A DNA stretch of 45,302 bases from Rhodospirillaceae bacterium (lineage in GTDB: Bacteria; Pseudomonadota; Alphaproteobacteria; GCA-2731375), in the NCBI GenBank assembly GCA_018667855.1, contig JABIRL010000230.1:1-45302 (forward strand). Direction: 5' to 3'. Under the pieces are notes generated by a model, which worked only from the letters and a program-made list of their open reading frames with translations, had not been told where the DNA came from and did not search any database. The stretch's first letter is position 1; every line of letters begins with the position of its first letter. The translations under genes and the position numbers were made by a program. This document shows, piece after piece, positions 23,488-32,596 of the stretch.

Positions 23488-25605
23488 ATGACAGTTGAAA
23501 ATCGCGCAGTACCTGCAGGCGGCGGCCAAAAACCCGGATTAAATCCCGACGGACGCAGCTTGAATATTGATGAGCCAACGATCGATCTGGAAGCCGACGA
23601 AACCTTGTTGGTGCCGGACAATCCTTTGCCTGCCGACCAGGAATGGGAAAATCCCGTCGTTGAGGGTCTTCTGGGCTCAAAAACCGACCTATTGGACGGC
23701 ATATCCGACCCGCAATTCGACGAAACGGAAGAGACCCGCGGCGACCCGGATTGGCCGGTCGATGACAATTCCCGCTCATCCACCATCGACAATGAACAGG
23801 AAGCCCGGGCGGCACGGCAACGGGCGGCGCGGCTAAGAATTGATGCCAATCTTGGCGGCTCCGGCACGGCGGCGGCGAAGAAGAATAGCATTCTAAAGGG
23901 CTTCCCCCTCGAACTCATGGAGCGGCGCCTGATTAATGAACGCAAGGCCGTATCGATCGCACTGCAGACCCGCGCCTCCGGCAAGACGTTCTTCCGCACC
24001 CTCGCGCAGGAACGCGGAATGGGCAATCTGGAGGATATTTACCGGGCCCTGGGCGAGCGGGTCGGACAGCAACCGATCGAAGCGAAGGGCGAATTGTTTG
24101 ATCGCCTCTATCATGCGGATTGGCTATCAGCCGGCCAAGCCGAGCAACGAGCGATCCTGCCCCTGATTTCGCCGGACCCGGACGTGACGGCCTTTGCCGC
24201 GATTGATCCGCTTGATGTCGTCGATCAGGACTGGGTTCAGCGGCAATCAAAACAGTCTACGGTCGTGGTGCCGATCCTGCCTGATCTATTTTGGGAAGGG
24301 TTGAGCCGGTACAAGAAACTCGACCTCGATAATGTGAAGGAGTCAGAGCTTTTTATTCCCATTGATATCTCGTGGTCGAAGGAAGAAGAAGTGCAGGCGG
24401 ATTTCGCCGATTGGGATATTCCGGTCGTCGTCAACTACATTATTCACCGCTCGTTCGAGCAGGGCGCATCCGACGTTCATGTGGAGCCGACGGGTGATGA
24501 TCTGACCATCCGATACCGGGTTGACGGTATGTTGCACGAACAAGCCCGGTTGCCGGCTTCCATGCATGCGCCGGTCACGTCGCGCATCAAGGTACTGGCG
24601 GATCTTGATGTCGCCGAAACCCGTCGCCCCCAGGATGGCCGTATGAGCGTCGCGATCCGCGACCGGCCGATCGATATCCGGGTTTCGACCCTGCCCATGG
24701 TGGCGGGCGAAAAGGTCGTGATGCGGCTGCTTGATGAAAGTGCCCTTCGGCCACGGCCGGAACGCCTCGGCTTGAGCGATCGTGATCTGCAACTGCTGCT
24801 GGACAAGGTCTCGGCTCCGCTGGGAATGATCCTGCTCAGCGGGCCGACGGGATCGGGCAAGACCACAACTCTTTATTCCTGCCTGTCGGCGATTGATAGG
24901 ATCAGCCGGAATGTCGTTACCGTCGAGGACCCGGTGGAATACCGCCTCAAGGGCGTTCATCAGATGCAGGTCAATGAAGCCATCGGCATGACGTTTGCCA
25001 CCGGCTTGCGGACCATGCTGCGGCAGGATCCCGATGTGATCATGGTCGGCGAGTGCCGGGATGTGGAGACTTCGGCAATGGCGATCCAGGCCGCGCTTAC
25101 CGGTCATTTGGTGTTCACCACAATTCATTCGAACAGTGCCATCGGCGCGGTTGGCCGCCTGGTCGACATGAAGATCGATCGCTTTCTGATCGCCAACGCG
25201 CTGTCTTTATCGATTGCCCAACGCCTGTTGCGCTGCACGTGCAAACATTGCCAGACCACGGTTGATGGGCGGGAAATCATCGCCGGTCTTCGGTCCGAGG
25301 GGATTTCGGTCGAAAAGTTGGCGCATCTTGGTATCGACATCGACCCGGACCAGCCTTGCCCGACGACGACGGGTTGTCCGCGGTGCCGGCATACCGGGTT
25401 TAGCGGCCGGCAGGCGGTGTTCGAGATGTTTTCGATGACCGATGAAGCCCGTCTGTGCCTTGTCTCTGATCGCTTCGATCTGGCCGAGTTCCGGCAGATC
25501 ACCAAGGATCAGGGCATGAGCACCATGCTGCGATCGGGCATGGCGCTGGTCGATGAAGGACGGACATCCTATTCCGAAGTGGTTCGGGTGCTGGGCGAAA
25601 TGTGA
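23488..25605 (+). CDS. gspE: Type II secretion/type IV pilus assembly ATPase (GspE/PilB)
   Basis: Cytoplasmic hexameric ATPase that drives pilin assembly. The 705-residue protein has an unusual acidic, probably disordered start of about 110 residues, then a GspE/MshE N-terminal-type domain, then the ATPase core. Visible motifs are GASDVHVEPTGDDLTIRYR, Walker A SGPTGSGKTTT (about 451-461), the Asp box VEDPVEYRL, the Walker B region RQDPDVIMVGECRD and the His box TGHLVFTTIHSNSA. The usual GEIRD is GECRD here. The zinc-binding tetracysteine motif CTCKHC...CPRC is present. It overlaps the GspF gene. It is the only assembly ATPase in the window; no PilT retraction ATPase was found. Confidence 0.95.
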   Translation: MTVENRAVPAGGGQKPGLNPDGRSLNIDEPTIDLEADETLLVPDNPLPADQEWENPVVEGLLGSKTDLLDGISDPQFDETEETRGDPDWPVDDNSRSSTIDNEQEARAARQRAARLRIDANLGGSGTAAAKKNSILKGFPLELMERRLINERKAVSIALQTRASGKTFFRTLAQERGMGNLEDIYRALGERVGQQPIEAKGELFDRLYHADWLSAGQAEQRAILPLISPDPDVTAFAAIDPLDVVDQDWVQRQSKQSTVVVPILPDLFWEGLSRYKKLDLDNVKESELFIPIDISWSKEEEVQADFADWDIPVVVNYIIHRSFEQGASDVHVEPTGDDLTIRYRVDGMLHEQARLPASMHAPVTSRIKVLADLDVAETRRPQDGRMSVAIRDRPIDIRVSTLPMVAGEKVVMRLLDESALRPRPERLGLSDRDLQLLLDKVSAPLGMILLSGPTGSGKTTTLYSCLSAIDRISRNVVTVEDPVEYRLKGVHQMQVNEAIGMTFATGLRTMLRQDPDVIMVGECRDVETSAMAIQAALTGHLVFTTIHSNSAIGAVGRLVDMKIDRFLIANALSLSIAQRLLRCTCKHCQTTVDGREIIAGLRSEGISVEKLAHLGIDIDPDQPCPTTTGCPRCRHTGFSGRQAVFEMFSMTDEARLCLVSDRFDLAEFRQITKDQGMSTMLRSGMALVDEGRTSYSEVVRVLGEM

Positions 25606-26648
25606 TGCTGGCCTCGGACAAGACGGCGCATTTATATATCTTCACCCAGCAATTCGCATCAATGATGGCCAGCGGTTTGCGGCTGGTTTCCGTGCTCTCC
25701 AATCTGGCCAGGGAAATGCCCAGCCGGCGGCTTCGCAACGTGGTCGAGGATATCACCGAGGATGTCTATTCCGGGATCAACCTTGCCGACGCCATGGAGA
25801 AGCACCCCAAGGTATTCAATAATATTTACGTAAACATGGTTCGCTCGGGACTAAACGCCGGCAAACTATCCGAAGCGTTGGAACAATTATCTGAATACCT
25901 GGAAAAAGCGGACAACGTAAAAAAGAAAATACAGACCGCATGCCTGTATCCGGCATTCATTTTTATCGCGTTTGTCATCGTTTTCCACGTTATGAGTTTT
26001 ATTATACTTCCAAGATTTCAGGTTTTGTTTGAAACCATGGGAAGAAAACTTCCGGACATGACCCTTTTGGTGATGAATATCGGTGTATTCTATGCGGACA
26101 ACTGGCCGTTTCTGCTCGGCGGTCTAATCTTCATAATCGCGCTTTCCTTTGTCTGGGTCACCAGCACGGACGGACGTTTGATCTGGGACGAGATGAAATT
26201 GCGCCTGCCCCTGGTTGGAACCGTATGGCGGGCCGCCGCCGTGTCGCGTTTTCTGAGAACGTTCGCGGTCCAACTGCGAAATCACATACCCGCCGTACAG
26301 GCACTTCGATTGGCGGCCGATGCCACCGCCAATGCCTATCTGGCGGAGATCGTGTGGCAAGTGGCCGAGCGGGTGGAATCCGGCGAAACGCTCGCGGCTT
26401 CCTTTGGCCGTGAGGAGATATTTGAAGGTATCGTTGTGCAGATGGTGGCCTCGGGTGAAGAAGCCGGGACCATGGATCGACTACTGCTGTCGGCGGCCAA
26501 CTATTTCGACACCCTGTTGTTTCAACGCATCAACAGCCTGACGGCGATGGTCAACCCATTGCTGACGGCCATCGTTGGCGCCGGCATCGCCGGCATGCTG
26601 GTGGCTTCGTTCCTGCCGGTTTTCGAGATGTCAGGCGGCGCTTATTAG
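25605..26648 (+). CDS. gspF: Inner-membrane platform protein (GspF/PilC)
   Basis: Polytopic platform that couples the ATPase to pilin extraction from the membrane. The 347-residue protein contains two T2SSF domains (roughly residues 12-135 and 210-335), each followed by helices (ACLYPAFIFIAFVIVFHVMSFIILP, PFLLGGLIFIIALSFVWV, LLTAIVGAGIAGMLVASFLPVF). The motif MVRSGLNAGKLSEALEQLSEYLEK and its counterpart MVASGEEAGTMDRLLLSAANYF are typical of the family. The ATG at 25605 shares one base with the ATPase stop; a GTG at 25602 is the alternative. A gap of about 80 bases with a CtrA-like site follows. Confidence 0.94.
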   Translation: MLASDKTAHLYIFTQQFASMMASGLRLVSVLSNLAREMPSRRLRNVVEDITEDVYSGINLADAMEKHPKVFNNIYVNMVRSGLNAGKLSEALEQLSEYLEKADNVKKKIQTACLYPAFIFIAFVIVFHVMSFIILPRFQVLFETMGRKLPDMTLLVMNIGVFYADNWPFLLGGLIFIIALSFVWVTSTDGRLIWDEMKLRLPLVGTVWRAAAVSRFLRTFAVQLRNHIPAVQALRLAADATANAYLAEIVWQVAERVESGETLAASFGREEIFEGIVVQMVASGEEAGTMDRLLLSAANYFDTLLFQRINSLTAMVNPLLTAIVGAGIAGMLVASFLPVFEMSGGAY

Positions 26649-26677
26649 TAGCAAGGTGCGGCAAGGCCCGGCAAATC

Positions 26678-26696
26678 TTAGTCAAGGGTTAACCAT
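26678..26696 (+). promoter_or_regulatory. CtrA-like box before the PilM-PilN gene
   Basis: TTAG-N7-TTAACCAT matches the extended CtrA site at 11 of 12 defined positions, including the whole TTAACCAT half. It ends only 24-33 bases before the proposed start codons, close for an activator site, so it may repress, or the true start may be further downstream. Confidence 0.5.
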
Positions 26697-26729
26697 ACTG
26701 GACTAATTTGGTGCCGGTCCGTGAAGTCT

Positions 26730-28712
26730 ATGGTTTTGGGTGGAGCCGCATTGTCAATCCTGCACACTGCTTCCCTGCAAAAGGTCCAAACCCTTGCGCA
26801 AGACCTGCTGAAAGGCCGGTCCCGGCGAGGCGGCCTTCGGCTGTCTTCCAGTTCGGAGGCGGTCTACGGCATTAATATTTTCGCCTCGGAAACCGACTGG
26901 AGGGTCTCGGTTTTCGATCTGCAAAGTGCCGCCATCCTGCGCACCGTCGAAGCCGACCCCGAGAGCATGCGGGCAGGCGGCGGCGATCCTTTGCTCGACA
27001 ATCTCGGTGAGGCCTTCGCCGCCCTGAAAAACGCCGAGAGGGAGCTCTGCGGCGGTGTCTATCTTTGTGTCGAAGATCCCAGGGTCGACTTCCTCGATAA
27101 CAGGATGCTGCAGTTTCCCAATCCGGATGACCCTCGGATTACCGAATTTGTGCAGGATCTGACCGGCGAGGAACAATGTGCTTTCGACCGGGCCCCATTC
27201 GGAATTTCGAGCGGGGATGAAATCCAACGAAGCGTCTACGCGGTCATTTCCCTAACGCGGCTGAAACAGATCCTGTCAGTTACCGACCGGCTTGCCATCA
27301 AGGTGCGGTCGATCTCTCCGGCGGGCGCCAGCCTTCTCCGCACGGCGCAGCGTCATGAGGGGATTCCCCATGGCGCCCTTTATCTCGGCGCCACCACGTC
27401 GACCATCCTGATCGCGGATGCGGTCGCCGGTTCCGTGATACAGCGTGTCATCCCGGCCGGTACGTCGACCCTGGCGGCCGCGCTGGCGGAGGCCAATTCC
27501 GTTCCCCAGGACGAAGCCGCGAATGCGCTGCATCGACGCAACCTGATCGCCAAAATTCCACCACCGCCGAAATCAACCGACAATCCGAGCCTGCCAAGCG
27601 GCAGCGCCACGCAGAACGCATTGCTGCCGGTGGTATGGAAAATCCGCCAGACAATCGACCAGTCCTTGGATTACTTTTCCGCCCTGCGGTTGGTCGAGCC
27701 GCCGCATCAAATAGAAGTACATGGTAATTTCCATACCGTAACCGGTTTGGTGGATTGGCTGGGACATAACCAGACTGTGTCCTTCGTAAAACCCCAACAC
27801 AGGATCTTCGACGAGTTCATTGCACAAGGTACCGAGAAAAGCATCAATCTGCTGCAGGGCACCGACCAGCCATTGATCATCGAAGGTCGCACCAGGTACT
27901 TTTTCAAAAACGGCCAATTTGAACCGCAGGAAACCAAAACCGCCGTCGAACCGCGAAAGATAGGGCCGAAACAGCGGACAAAGAAAAAATCATCGAATGA
28001 CCGGCACGGGTCAAACGAGCCGGAAAATAAGCAAAAACGATTTCTGCTGCTGGGCGCGGTCGCCCTGGCCGGTCTGGCGTTTCTGATTCTTGACAGCGAT
28101 TTCGGGTCATTTCAAAAACAGGGCGCCGCGAAATTCCAGGCCTTGAGTACCGCGTTGGCGAAAAATTCCAACCTTCGGAGTCGTAGCCTGGCGTTGCGCG
28201 ATCACCAGGAAACGCGACCCAAGACGCCCACATCGGCACAGAAAATCCTCTGGACGGAGAAGTTTTTCGCCATATCGAGCAATATTCCAAACGGCCTTTG
28301 GATTTCGGATGCCTATCTGGTGCACAGCAAAAGAATGATCAGCGATGTCGAGGTGGTCACCACTAAATTTGTTCTGAAGGGTGGCTCCGGCGCGGCGACA
28401 CAGGAAAGGCTGAAGGAAATTGCCATGTTCATCGCGCGCCTGGAAGCGGACGAAGTCTTCATGCGCGATTTTCGCCGCCTGACATTCGAGGGTACGGAAG
28501 CCCTGCACGACGAACCGAATTCAATTATTAAGTACGAGATCCATGCCTGGTATGACAAAAACAAAAGGGGGCCGGGCGGTGGCGGAAAAGGAAAGAACAA
28601 AGGCAAGAAGTCCGGCGTTCTGGGCCAAATGCAGAATACTGTCGGTGACCGGCAGCAGCAGCAACAGAATTTTCTTGAAAATCCGAACGCCAACAAAGGC
28701 GGGGGCTCTTAG
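26730..28712 (+). CDS. PilM-PilN fusion (GspL-like inner-membrane assembly protein)
   Basis: A 660-residue protein joining two parts usually made separately. Residues 1 to about 400 resemble the actin-like fold of PilM/GspL (VYGINIFASETDWRVSVFDL, GALYLGATTSTILIAD, the helix ALLPVVWKIRQTIDQSLDYF). The phosphate-loop Asp of ATP-binding PilM seems replaced (YLGATT instead of DIGxxxT), so ATP binding is doubtful. After a Lys-rich stretch comes one transmembrane helix (about 437-455), then a PilN-like periplasmic part with coiled coil and a ferredoxin-like fold (LWISDAYLVH, VVTTKFVLKGGSG, FEGTEALHDE). The Gly/Lys/Gln-rich tail is probably disordered. This is the layout of GspL. The start is uncertain: ATG 26730 or GTG 26721. 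Confidence 0.82.
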   Translation: MVLGGAALSILHTASLQKVQTLAQDLLKGRSRRGGLRLSSSSEAVYGINIFASETDWRVSVFDLQSAAILRTVEADPESMRAGGGDPLLDNLGEAFAALKNAERELCGGVYLCVEDPRVDFLDNRMLQFPNPDDPRITEFVQDLTGEEQCAFDRAPFGISSGDEIQRSVYAVISLTRLKQILSVTDRLAIKVRSISPAGASLLRTAQRHEGIPHGALYLGATTSTILIADAVAGSVIQRVIPAGTSTLAAALAEANSVPQDEAANALHRRNLIAKIPPPPKSTDNPSLPSGSATQNALLPVVWKIRQTIDQSLDYFSALRLVEPPHQIEVHGNFHTVTGLVDWLGHNQTVSFVKPQHRIFDEFIAQGTEKSINLLQGTDQPLIIEGRTRYFFKNGQFEPQETKTAVEPRKIGPKQRTKKKSSNDRHGSNEPENKQKRFLLLGAVALAGLAFLILDSDFGSFQKQGAAKFQALSTALAKNSNLRSRSLALRDHQETRPKTPTSAQKILWTEKFFAISSNIPNGLWISDAYLVHSKRMISDVEVVTTKFVLKGGSGAATQERLKEIAMFIARLEADEVFMRDFRRLTFEGTEALHDEPNSIIKYEIHAWYDKNKRGPGGGGKGKNKGKKSGVLGQMQNTVGDRQQQQQNFLENPNANKGGGS

Positions 28713-28715
28713 AGC

Positions 28716-29549
28716 ATGGGTCCGGGCGCAAAACCGCAACGGAAACTGGCTCTGTCGCTTGGATTCCTGATCCTGTCCCTGGCCGCATTCGTCTGGACGA
28801 ATATCATTTCGAGCTACCAGAACATCGTTGAGTCTACCAGAACAGTCATACAATCCACCGCGACGGAAAACGCAGATTATGCGAACAAGATTTCCAGAAT
28901 AGAAAAAATAAAGAACCAATCCAAAACGAAGAAAAAGAAAACAATCAAGTTGACGTCGCTGCCAGAGTTCTTGATCAAGATCGATAGCATCGCACTTCAA
29001 AATGATATTCATATCAACAATTTGCGGCCGGATGAAAAACAAAAAGGCGTGTTTCATTTGGAATTTTATTCCGACTATGCGCGCTTCGAGAGCTTTATTT
29101 CTTCGTTGGAATTGCTCGATGTCGATATCGTTGACCTTCAGATCCATCCCTATAATCAGAAACTGGCGCAACCGATACAGTTACATGTCATCTCGTTGAT
29201 ACCGCGCAATAACGCGGCCTCGCTAAAGATCCCGCAGCTGACTGAAATACGCGCGCGCTTGGGCCAGGTGGGGCGGCGCAACCCCTTCCAGCGGCTGCGC
29301 GCCAATAGTCTGCAAAGTGCGAAAGAAGCCCGTATCGATTTAACCTGGGTTCATCACCTGACGGCTGTAACGGCAATCAACGATAATCGTTTTGCCACCA
29401 TAAATGACCATGACTACGCGATCGGTGATCTGTTCCAGGGCAAAACCGTGACCGAGGTATTGTCGGACCATGTCTTCCTCGAGCAGAAAAACAAAAAACG
29501 GCTGGATTTGTACGTCCTCAATTTTCGGGATTCCAAGAACGAACAATAG
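28716..29549 (+). CDS. PilO-PilP-like fusion
   Basis: A 277-residue protein. It begins with a short cytoplasmic tail and one transmembrane helix (LALSLGFLILSLAAFVWTNII), then a coiled coil with a Lys-rich patch and a PilO-like ferredoxin fold (about 80-170; SLPEFLIKIDSIALQNDIHINNL, FHLEFYSDYARFESFISSLELL). The last 90 residues start with GRRNPFQRL, the hallmark of PilP/GspC/MshK homology regions. They continue as a small beta domain (LTAVTAINDNRFATINDHDYAIGDLFQGKTVTEV) expected to bind the secretin N-domains. So one chain seems to cover both PilO and PilP, or a GspM/GspC equivalent. The gene starts three bases after the PilMN gene and is visibly more A-rich than its neighbours. Confidence 0.8.
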   Translation: MGPGAKPQRKLALSLGFLILSLAAFVWTNIISSYQNIVESTRTVIQSTATENADYANKISRIEKIKNQSKTKKKKTIKLTSLPEFLIKIDSIALQNDIHINNLRPDEKQKGVFHLEFYSDYARFESFISSLELLDVDIVDLQIHPYNQKLAQPIQLHVISLIPRNNAASLKIPQLTEIRARLGQVGRRNPFQRLRANSLQSAKEARIDLTWVHHLTAVTAINDNRFATINDHDYAIGDLFQGKTVTEVLSDHVFLEQKNKKRLDLYVLNFRDSKNEQ

Positions 29550-29689
29550 ACTGTTAATCGCGGTAATCAGCCATCGCCATAGTTCATGCTTAATTAATTT
29601 TTTTTTTAGATACTTGTCCCGGAGGAGTTCCGAGCAACTCCGATTGCTATCGAATGGCGGCGGGATGCGTCTTGGCGAAGGTCGACGAG

Positions 29690-31723
29690 ATGAGCGTTAT
29701 GGGTGTACCAAATCAGGGCCTGCCGGCCCGTCTGGCGACATGGCTGCGTACTCTCGGTAACAAATCCGGCAGCAATTCTATAATCGGCCCGATGTGGGCT
29801 TTCGTGATCGTCGCTATCTTAGGCGGATCGACCATACTGGTTGTCAGGGATATCAGATTCACGGAACTGGCGGATAGCGCCCGCAAACAGATTGTTCTGA
29901 TAGAGACAGCCCGGTACATAGACCAAAAAGACAAAACCACGGACGCCGGTGGTTATTTCCACCCAACGCCCGCATCGATGCCGGTGCGAAAATCGCCACC
30001 AGTGCATCGAGCGACTTCGACGGGCGGTTATCGAGTATTTTCCCGCACGGCAGGCGCCGGCCGATTGCTTGCGCCACAGGGAATGAAAGATCACAACCTG
30101 TTCGAATCGTTGACCAAGCCGCCATATCAAAGCGTTATCGCGACCGAAACCACCCTGGCCGGGCCGGCATTGACTTATGCTTCCGCGATCGTCCTGGAAG
30201 AAAGATGTCAAAGTTGCCACGTCGCGAGGAACGTGATGATTTCCGCCGACCGACGGCCGGGCCAGATAACGGCGATCGAAATCCTGACGATCAAGGGCGA
30301 ATGGGCAATTTGGGCTGCCTTGGGTGATTTGAAATTCATCTTGGCGGCGGTCTTACTGGCCCTTCTGGCGATGCTGGTCCTGCTGCTGCGGGCGCGTGGC
30401 GAGACGGTGGAGGCAGCGAAGCAGCTGCGCGTCCAACAGAAGGACGCCGCCGACTTGCAACGGGAATACAGGATCCGGACCGAGGAACAACAGGCGGCAA
30501 AAGAAAAAGCGGAGGCCGCCAATAAAGCGAAGTCGCAATTCCTGTCGATCATGAGTCACGAACTCAGAACGCCCCTGAACGCTATTATTGGTTTTTCGGA
30601 AACCATCGCCGACGAGCCGTTTGGCCCCCTGGGCCACGAAAAATACAATGAATACCTCGGCGACGTTTTGAACAGCGGGCAGCACCTCCTATCGTTGGTC
30701 AATGACCTGCTGGATATGAGCCGGGTTGAATCCGGCAAGATGAACTTAAAGAATGAGCAAATTGAAATCGAAACCCTGATCAGCTCGGTCATTCGCCTGA
30801 TGTCGCCGGAAGCCCGCATGCATCAGGTGCGCCTGGATGCCCGCGTTTCGCCTGGGTTGGGCAAGGTTTGGGGCGATGAACGGGCCTTGCGGCAGGTGCT
30901 GATCAATGTGGTCAACAATGCGGTGAAGTTCACCGATGCCGACGGCCACGTCACCATTACCGCCGATGAAAGCCAGTCGGGCAGCATGTTGATCCAGGTG
31001 GTGGATACCGGTTGCGGCATTGACCCGGAAAAATCGAAACTGGTTTTCGAGACGTTTGAGCAAGGCGCCGACGGCTATGCCCGAACCCATGAAGGCGCCG
31101 GACTGGGCCTTAGCATCGCCAAAGCGCTGGTCGAGCAGCACGACGGCACCATCAGCCTTGAAAGCTCGCCCGGCATCGGCACCGTTGTCACCCTGGTACT
31201 GCCGCCCAGCCGCGTGCTGCCTGACGAAGACGATGATGTCACGATCCTGGACGAAGAAGACTTATCCGATGACCCGGATTTCGCATCCGTCCTGGTGCTG
31301 GAATATGCGGGTGTCACGAAGCAGTTTTTCAAAGGCAGCGGTGAATTTATAATCGGCCGTAATAACCAGAAGAAACTCACTCAGACGTGTGATTTTGTCG
31401 TCGATGATCGCCATGTTTCCCGGCCCCACGCCCGCATCATCTACGATGCCGGCAGTTTCTATCTGGTCGATGAAAGTCGATTGGGCACGTATGTCTATTT
31501 CGAAGATGCCGATCCTGAATTCATCCATAAGAACGTCAGTTCGCCGCTGACGCTCTGTGGCTGGATATCGCTTGGTGCGCCGTTGAACGAAAACCCCGAT
31601 CACCAGATCGCGTTCGAACGGGTCTTACCAGATAGCAATGCCCATGCCGGGGCTGATGATGGCGATGGTTCCGACGACTCACTGTCCGAAAGGGATGTGG
31701 CTCCACCCGCGTCCGCGGCCTGA
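29690..31723 (+). CDS. Membrane histidine kinase with periplasmic CxxCH sensor and C-terminal FHA domain
   Basis: A 677-residue hybrid signalling protein. Two transmembrane helices (about 31-52 and 215-235) flank a periplasmic domain of the DUF3365/Tll0287 type that contains C173-QS-C-H177, a covalent c-heme motif, so redox or gas sensing is likely. A coiled coil leads to the HisKA domain (SHELRTP, H290) and the HATPase domain (NNAVKFTD, DTGCGID, GAGLGLSI). An acidic linker then leads to an FHA domain from about 545 (FIIGRNN, VSRPHARI, SRLGTYV), which normally binds phosphothreonine; the conserved Asn of SxNGTxV is Leu here. No receiver domain is present. The ATG at 29690 with GAAGG upstream is preferred to 29654. 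Placed between pilus genes and followed by a PP2C phosphatase. Confidence 0.9.
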   Translation: MSVMGVPNQGLPARLATWLRTLGNKSGSNSIIGPMWAFVIVAILGGSTILVVRDIRFTELADSARKQIVLIETARYIDQKDKTTDAGGYFHPTPASMPVRKSPPVHRATSTGGYRVFSRTAGAGRLLAPQGMKDHNLFESLTKPPYQSVIATETTLAGPALTYASAIVLEERCQSCHVARNVMISADRRPGQITAIEILTIKGEWAIWAALGDLKFILAAVLLALLAMLVLLLRARGETVEAAKQLRVQQKDAADLQREYRIRTEEQQAAKEKAEAANKAKSQFLSIMSHELRTPLNAIIGFSETIADEPFGPLGHEKYNEYLGDVLNSGQHLLSLVNDLLDMSRVESGKMNLKNEQIEIETLISSVIRLMSPEARMHQVRLDARVSPGLGKVWGDERALRQVLINVVNNAVKFTDADGHVTITADESQSGSMLIQVVDTGCGIDPEKSKLVFETFEQGADGYARTHEGAGLGLSIAKALVEQHDGTISLESSPGIGTVVTLVLPPSRVLPDEDDDVTILDEEDLSDDPDFASVLVLEYAGVTKQFFKGSGEFIIGRNNQKKLTQTCDFVVDDRHVSRPHARIIYDAGSFYLVDESRLGTYVYFEDADPEFIHKNVSSPLTLCGWISLGAPLNENPDHQIAFERVLPDSNAHAGADDGDGSDDSLSERDVAPPASAA

Positions 31724-31747
31724 CATCGCGGTTGGTGAGAATTTTCC

Positions 31748-32545
31748 ATGTTAATTTCAAACCTTTCGGCCGGTGTCGTCGAACACCACCAATCCGACGC
31801 CGCGCCGTGGCGGGCTGAAAGCCTTGCCCTGTCGCAAAAAGGACAGCGCCACGACAGTAATGGTGATCGCTATCTGGTAAGCCGGCGGATCGAATTATTT
31901 GCCGTCGCCGACGGCATCGGCAGCGCAGCCAAGGGTGAGGAAACGGCCGATCTTTGCCTGAGCTACCTTGATGATCACTTATCGGGGGCGCTGGAGAGAG
32001 CTCCTCTCTCGACCGCGATAATCGAGGATGCATTGCGGGCCACCAATGGGCGGTTGCTGTCCGGGGTGCGGAACTATGACGGCTCTCTCCGCATGCGCGG
32101 CGGTTGTTGTATCGCCGGTATGATATTTGCCCCGGGCCCGGAACCCATGGTGCATGTCTTTCACGTGGGCGACGTCAGGATTTATGGCGGCACGGCGGCG
32201 GGCTTATCCCCACTTACCGAGGACCATGTGGTGCCGGCAAAAAAAGCTACGGCATCGGGCGATCAAGCGCGAACGCGGCCCAAGGGCCGTGTTACCAAAG
32301 CTCTTGGCGTCCGCCCGAGCCTTAAGGCGACGTTCCGCAAGGTGGCGCTCGATGATTTCTCGTTTTTTCTTATTTGTTCGGATGGCGTGGTGAGGAGCCT
32401 TGGCGATAGGCGTATCGACACGATATTTTGCGGCCGCGCACAGTCCTTGGAACAAAGTTTTGCCGATTTCGCCTTCGAATTGGAACGTAGCAAGCCGGAA
32501 GACGATGCAACGGCGCTATTGATCGCCCCGCGCGGCAATTCATAG
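31748..32545 (+). CDS. PP2C family Ser/Thr protein phosphatase
   Basis: A 265-residue soluble metal-dependent phosphatase of the PppA/PrpC/Stp1 type, which removes phosphate from Ser and Thr residues. The metal-site motifs are all visible: GQRHDSNGDRYLV, AVADGIGSAAKG, HVGDVRIYG, LTEDHV, LICSDGVV and PEDDATALL. The first motif has NGD where most members have NED. It lies 24 bases after the FHA histidine kinase and, with the kinase at 21735, completes a phosphorylation/dephosphorylation pair inside the pilus locus. The natural inference is that it reverses the kinase's marks. Confidence 0.92.
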   Translation: MLISNLSAGVVEHHQSDAAPWRAESLALSQKGQRHDSNGDRYLVSRRIELFAVADGIGSAAKGEETADLCLSYLDDHLSGALERAPLSTAIIEDALRATNGRLLSGVRNYDGSLRMRGGCCIAGMIFAPGPEPMVHVFHVGDVRIYGGTAAGLSPLTEDHVVPAKKATASGDQARTRPKGRVTKALGVRPSLKATFRKVALDDFSFFLICSDGVVRSLGDRRIDTIFCGRAQSLEQSFADFAFELERSKPEDDATALLIAPRGNS

Positions 32546-32562
32546 CCGTAATTCATAGCCGT
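32537..32562 (+). repeat. Perfect 13-bp tandem duplication over a stop codon
   Basis: AATTCATAGCCGT occurs twice back to back. The first copy contains the TAG stop of the phosphatase gene (32543-32545), so the second copy lies just outside the reading frame. This looks like a replication-slippage duplication. It does not change the protein. Confidence 0.8.
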
Positions 32563-32596
32563 TGAGTTCGCCCGGACGGCTCCCAAACAGATATGG

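Noticed and set aside
29591-29607. TTAATTAA followed by ten T residues before the histidine kinase gene, considered as a terminator and as a CtrA site
   Set aside because: No stem precedes the T-run, and the second CtrA half does not match at the required spacing.
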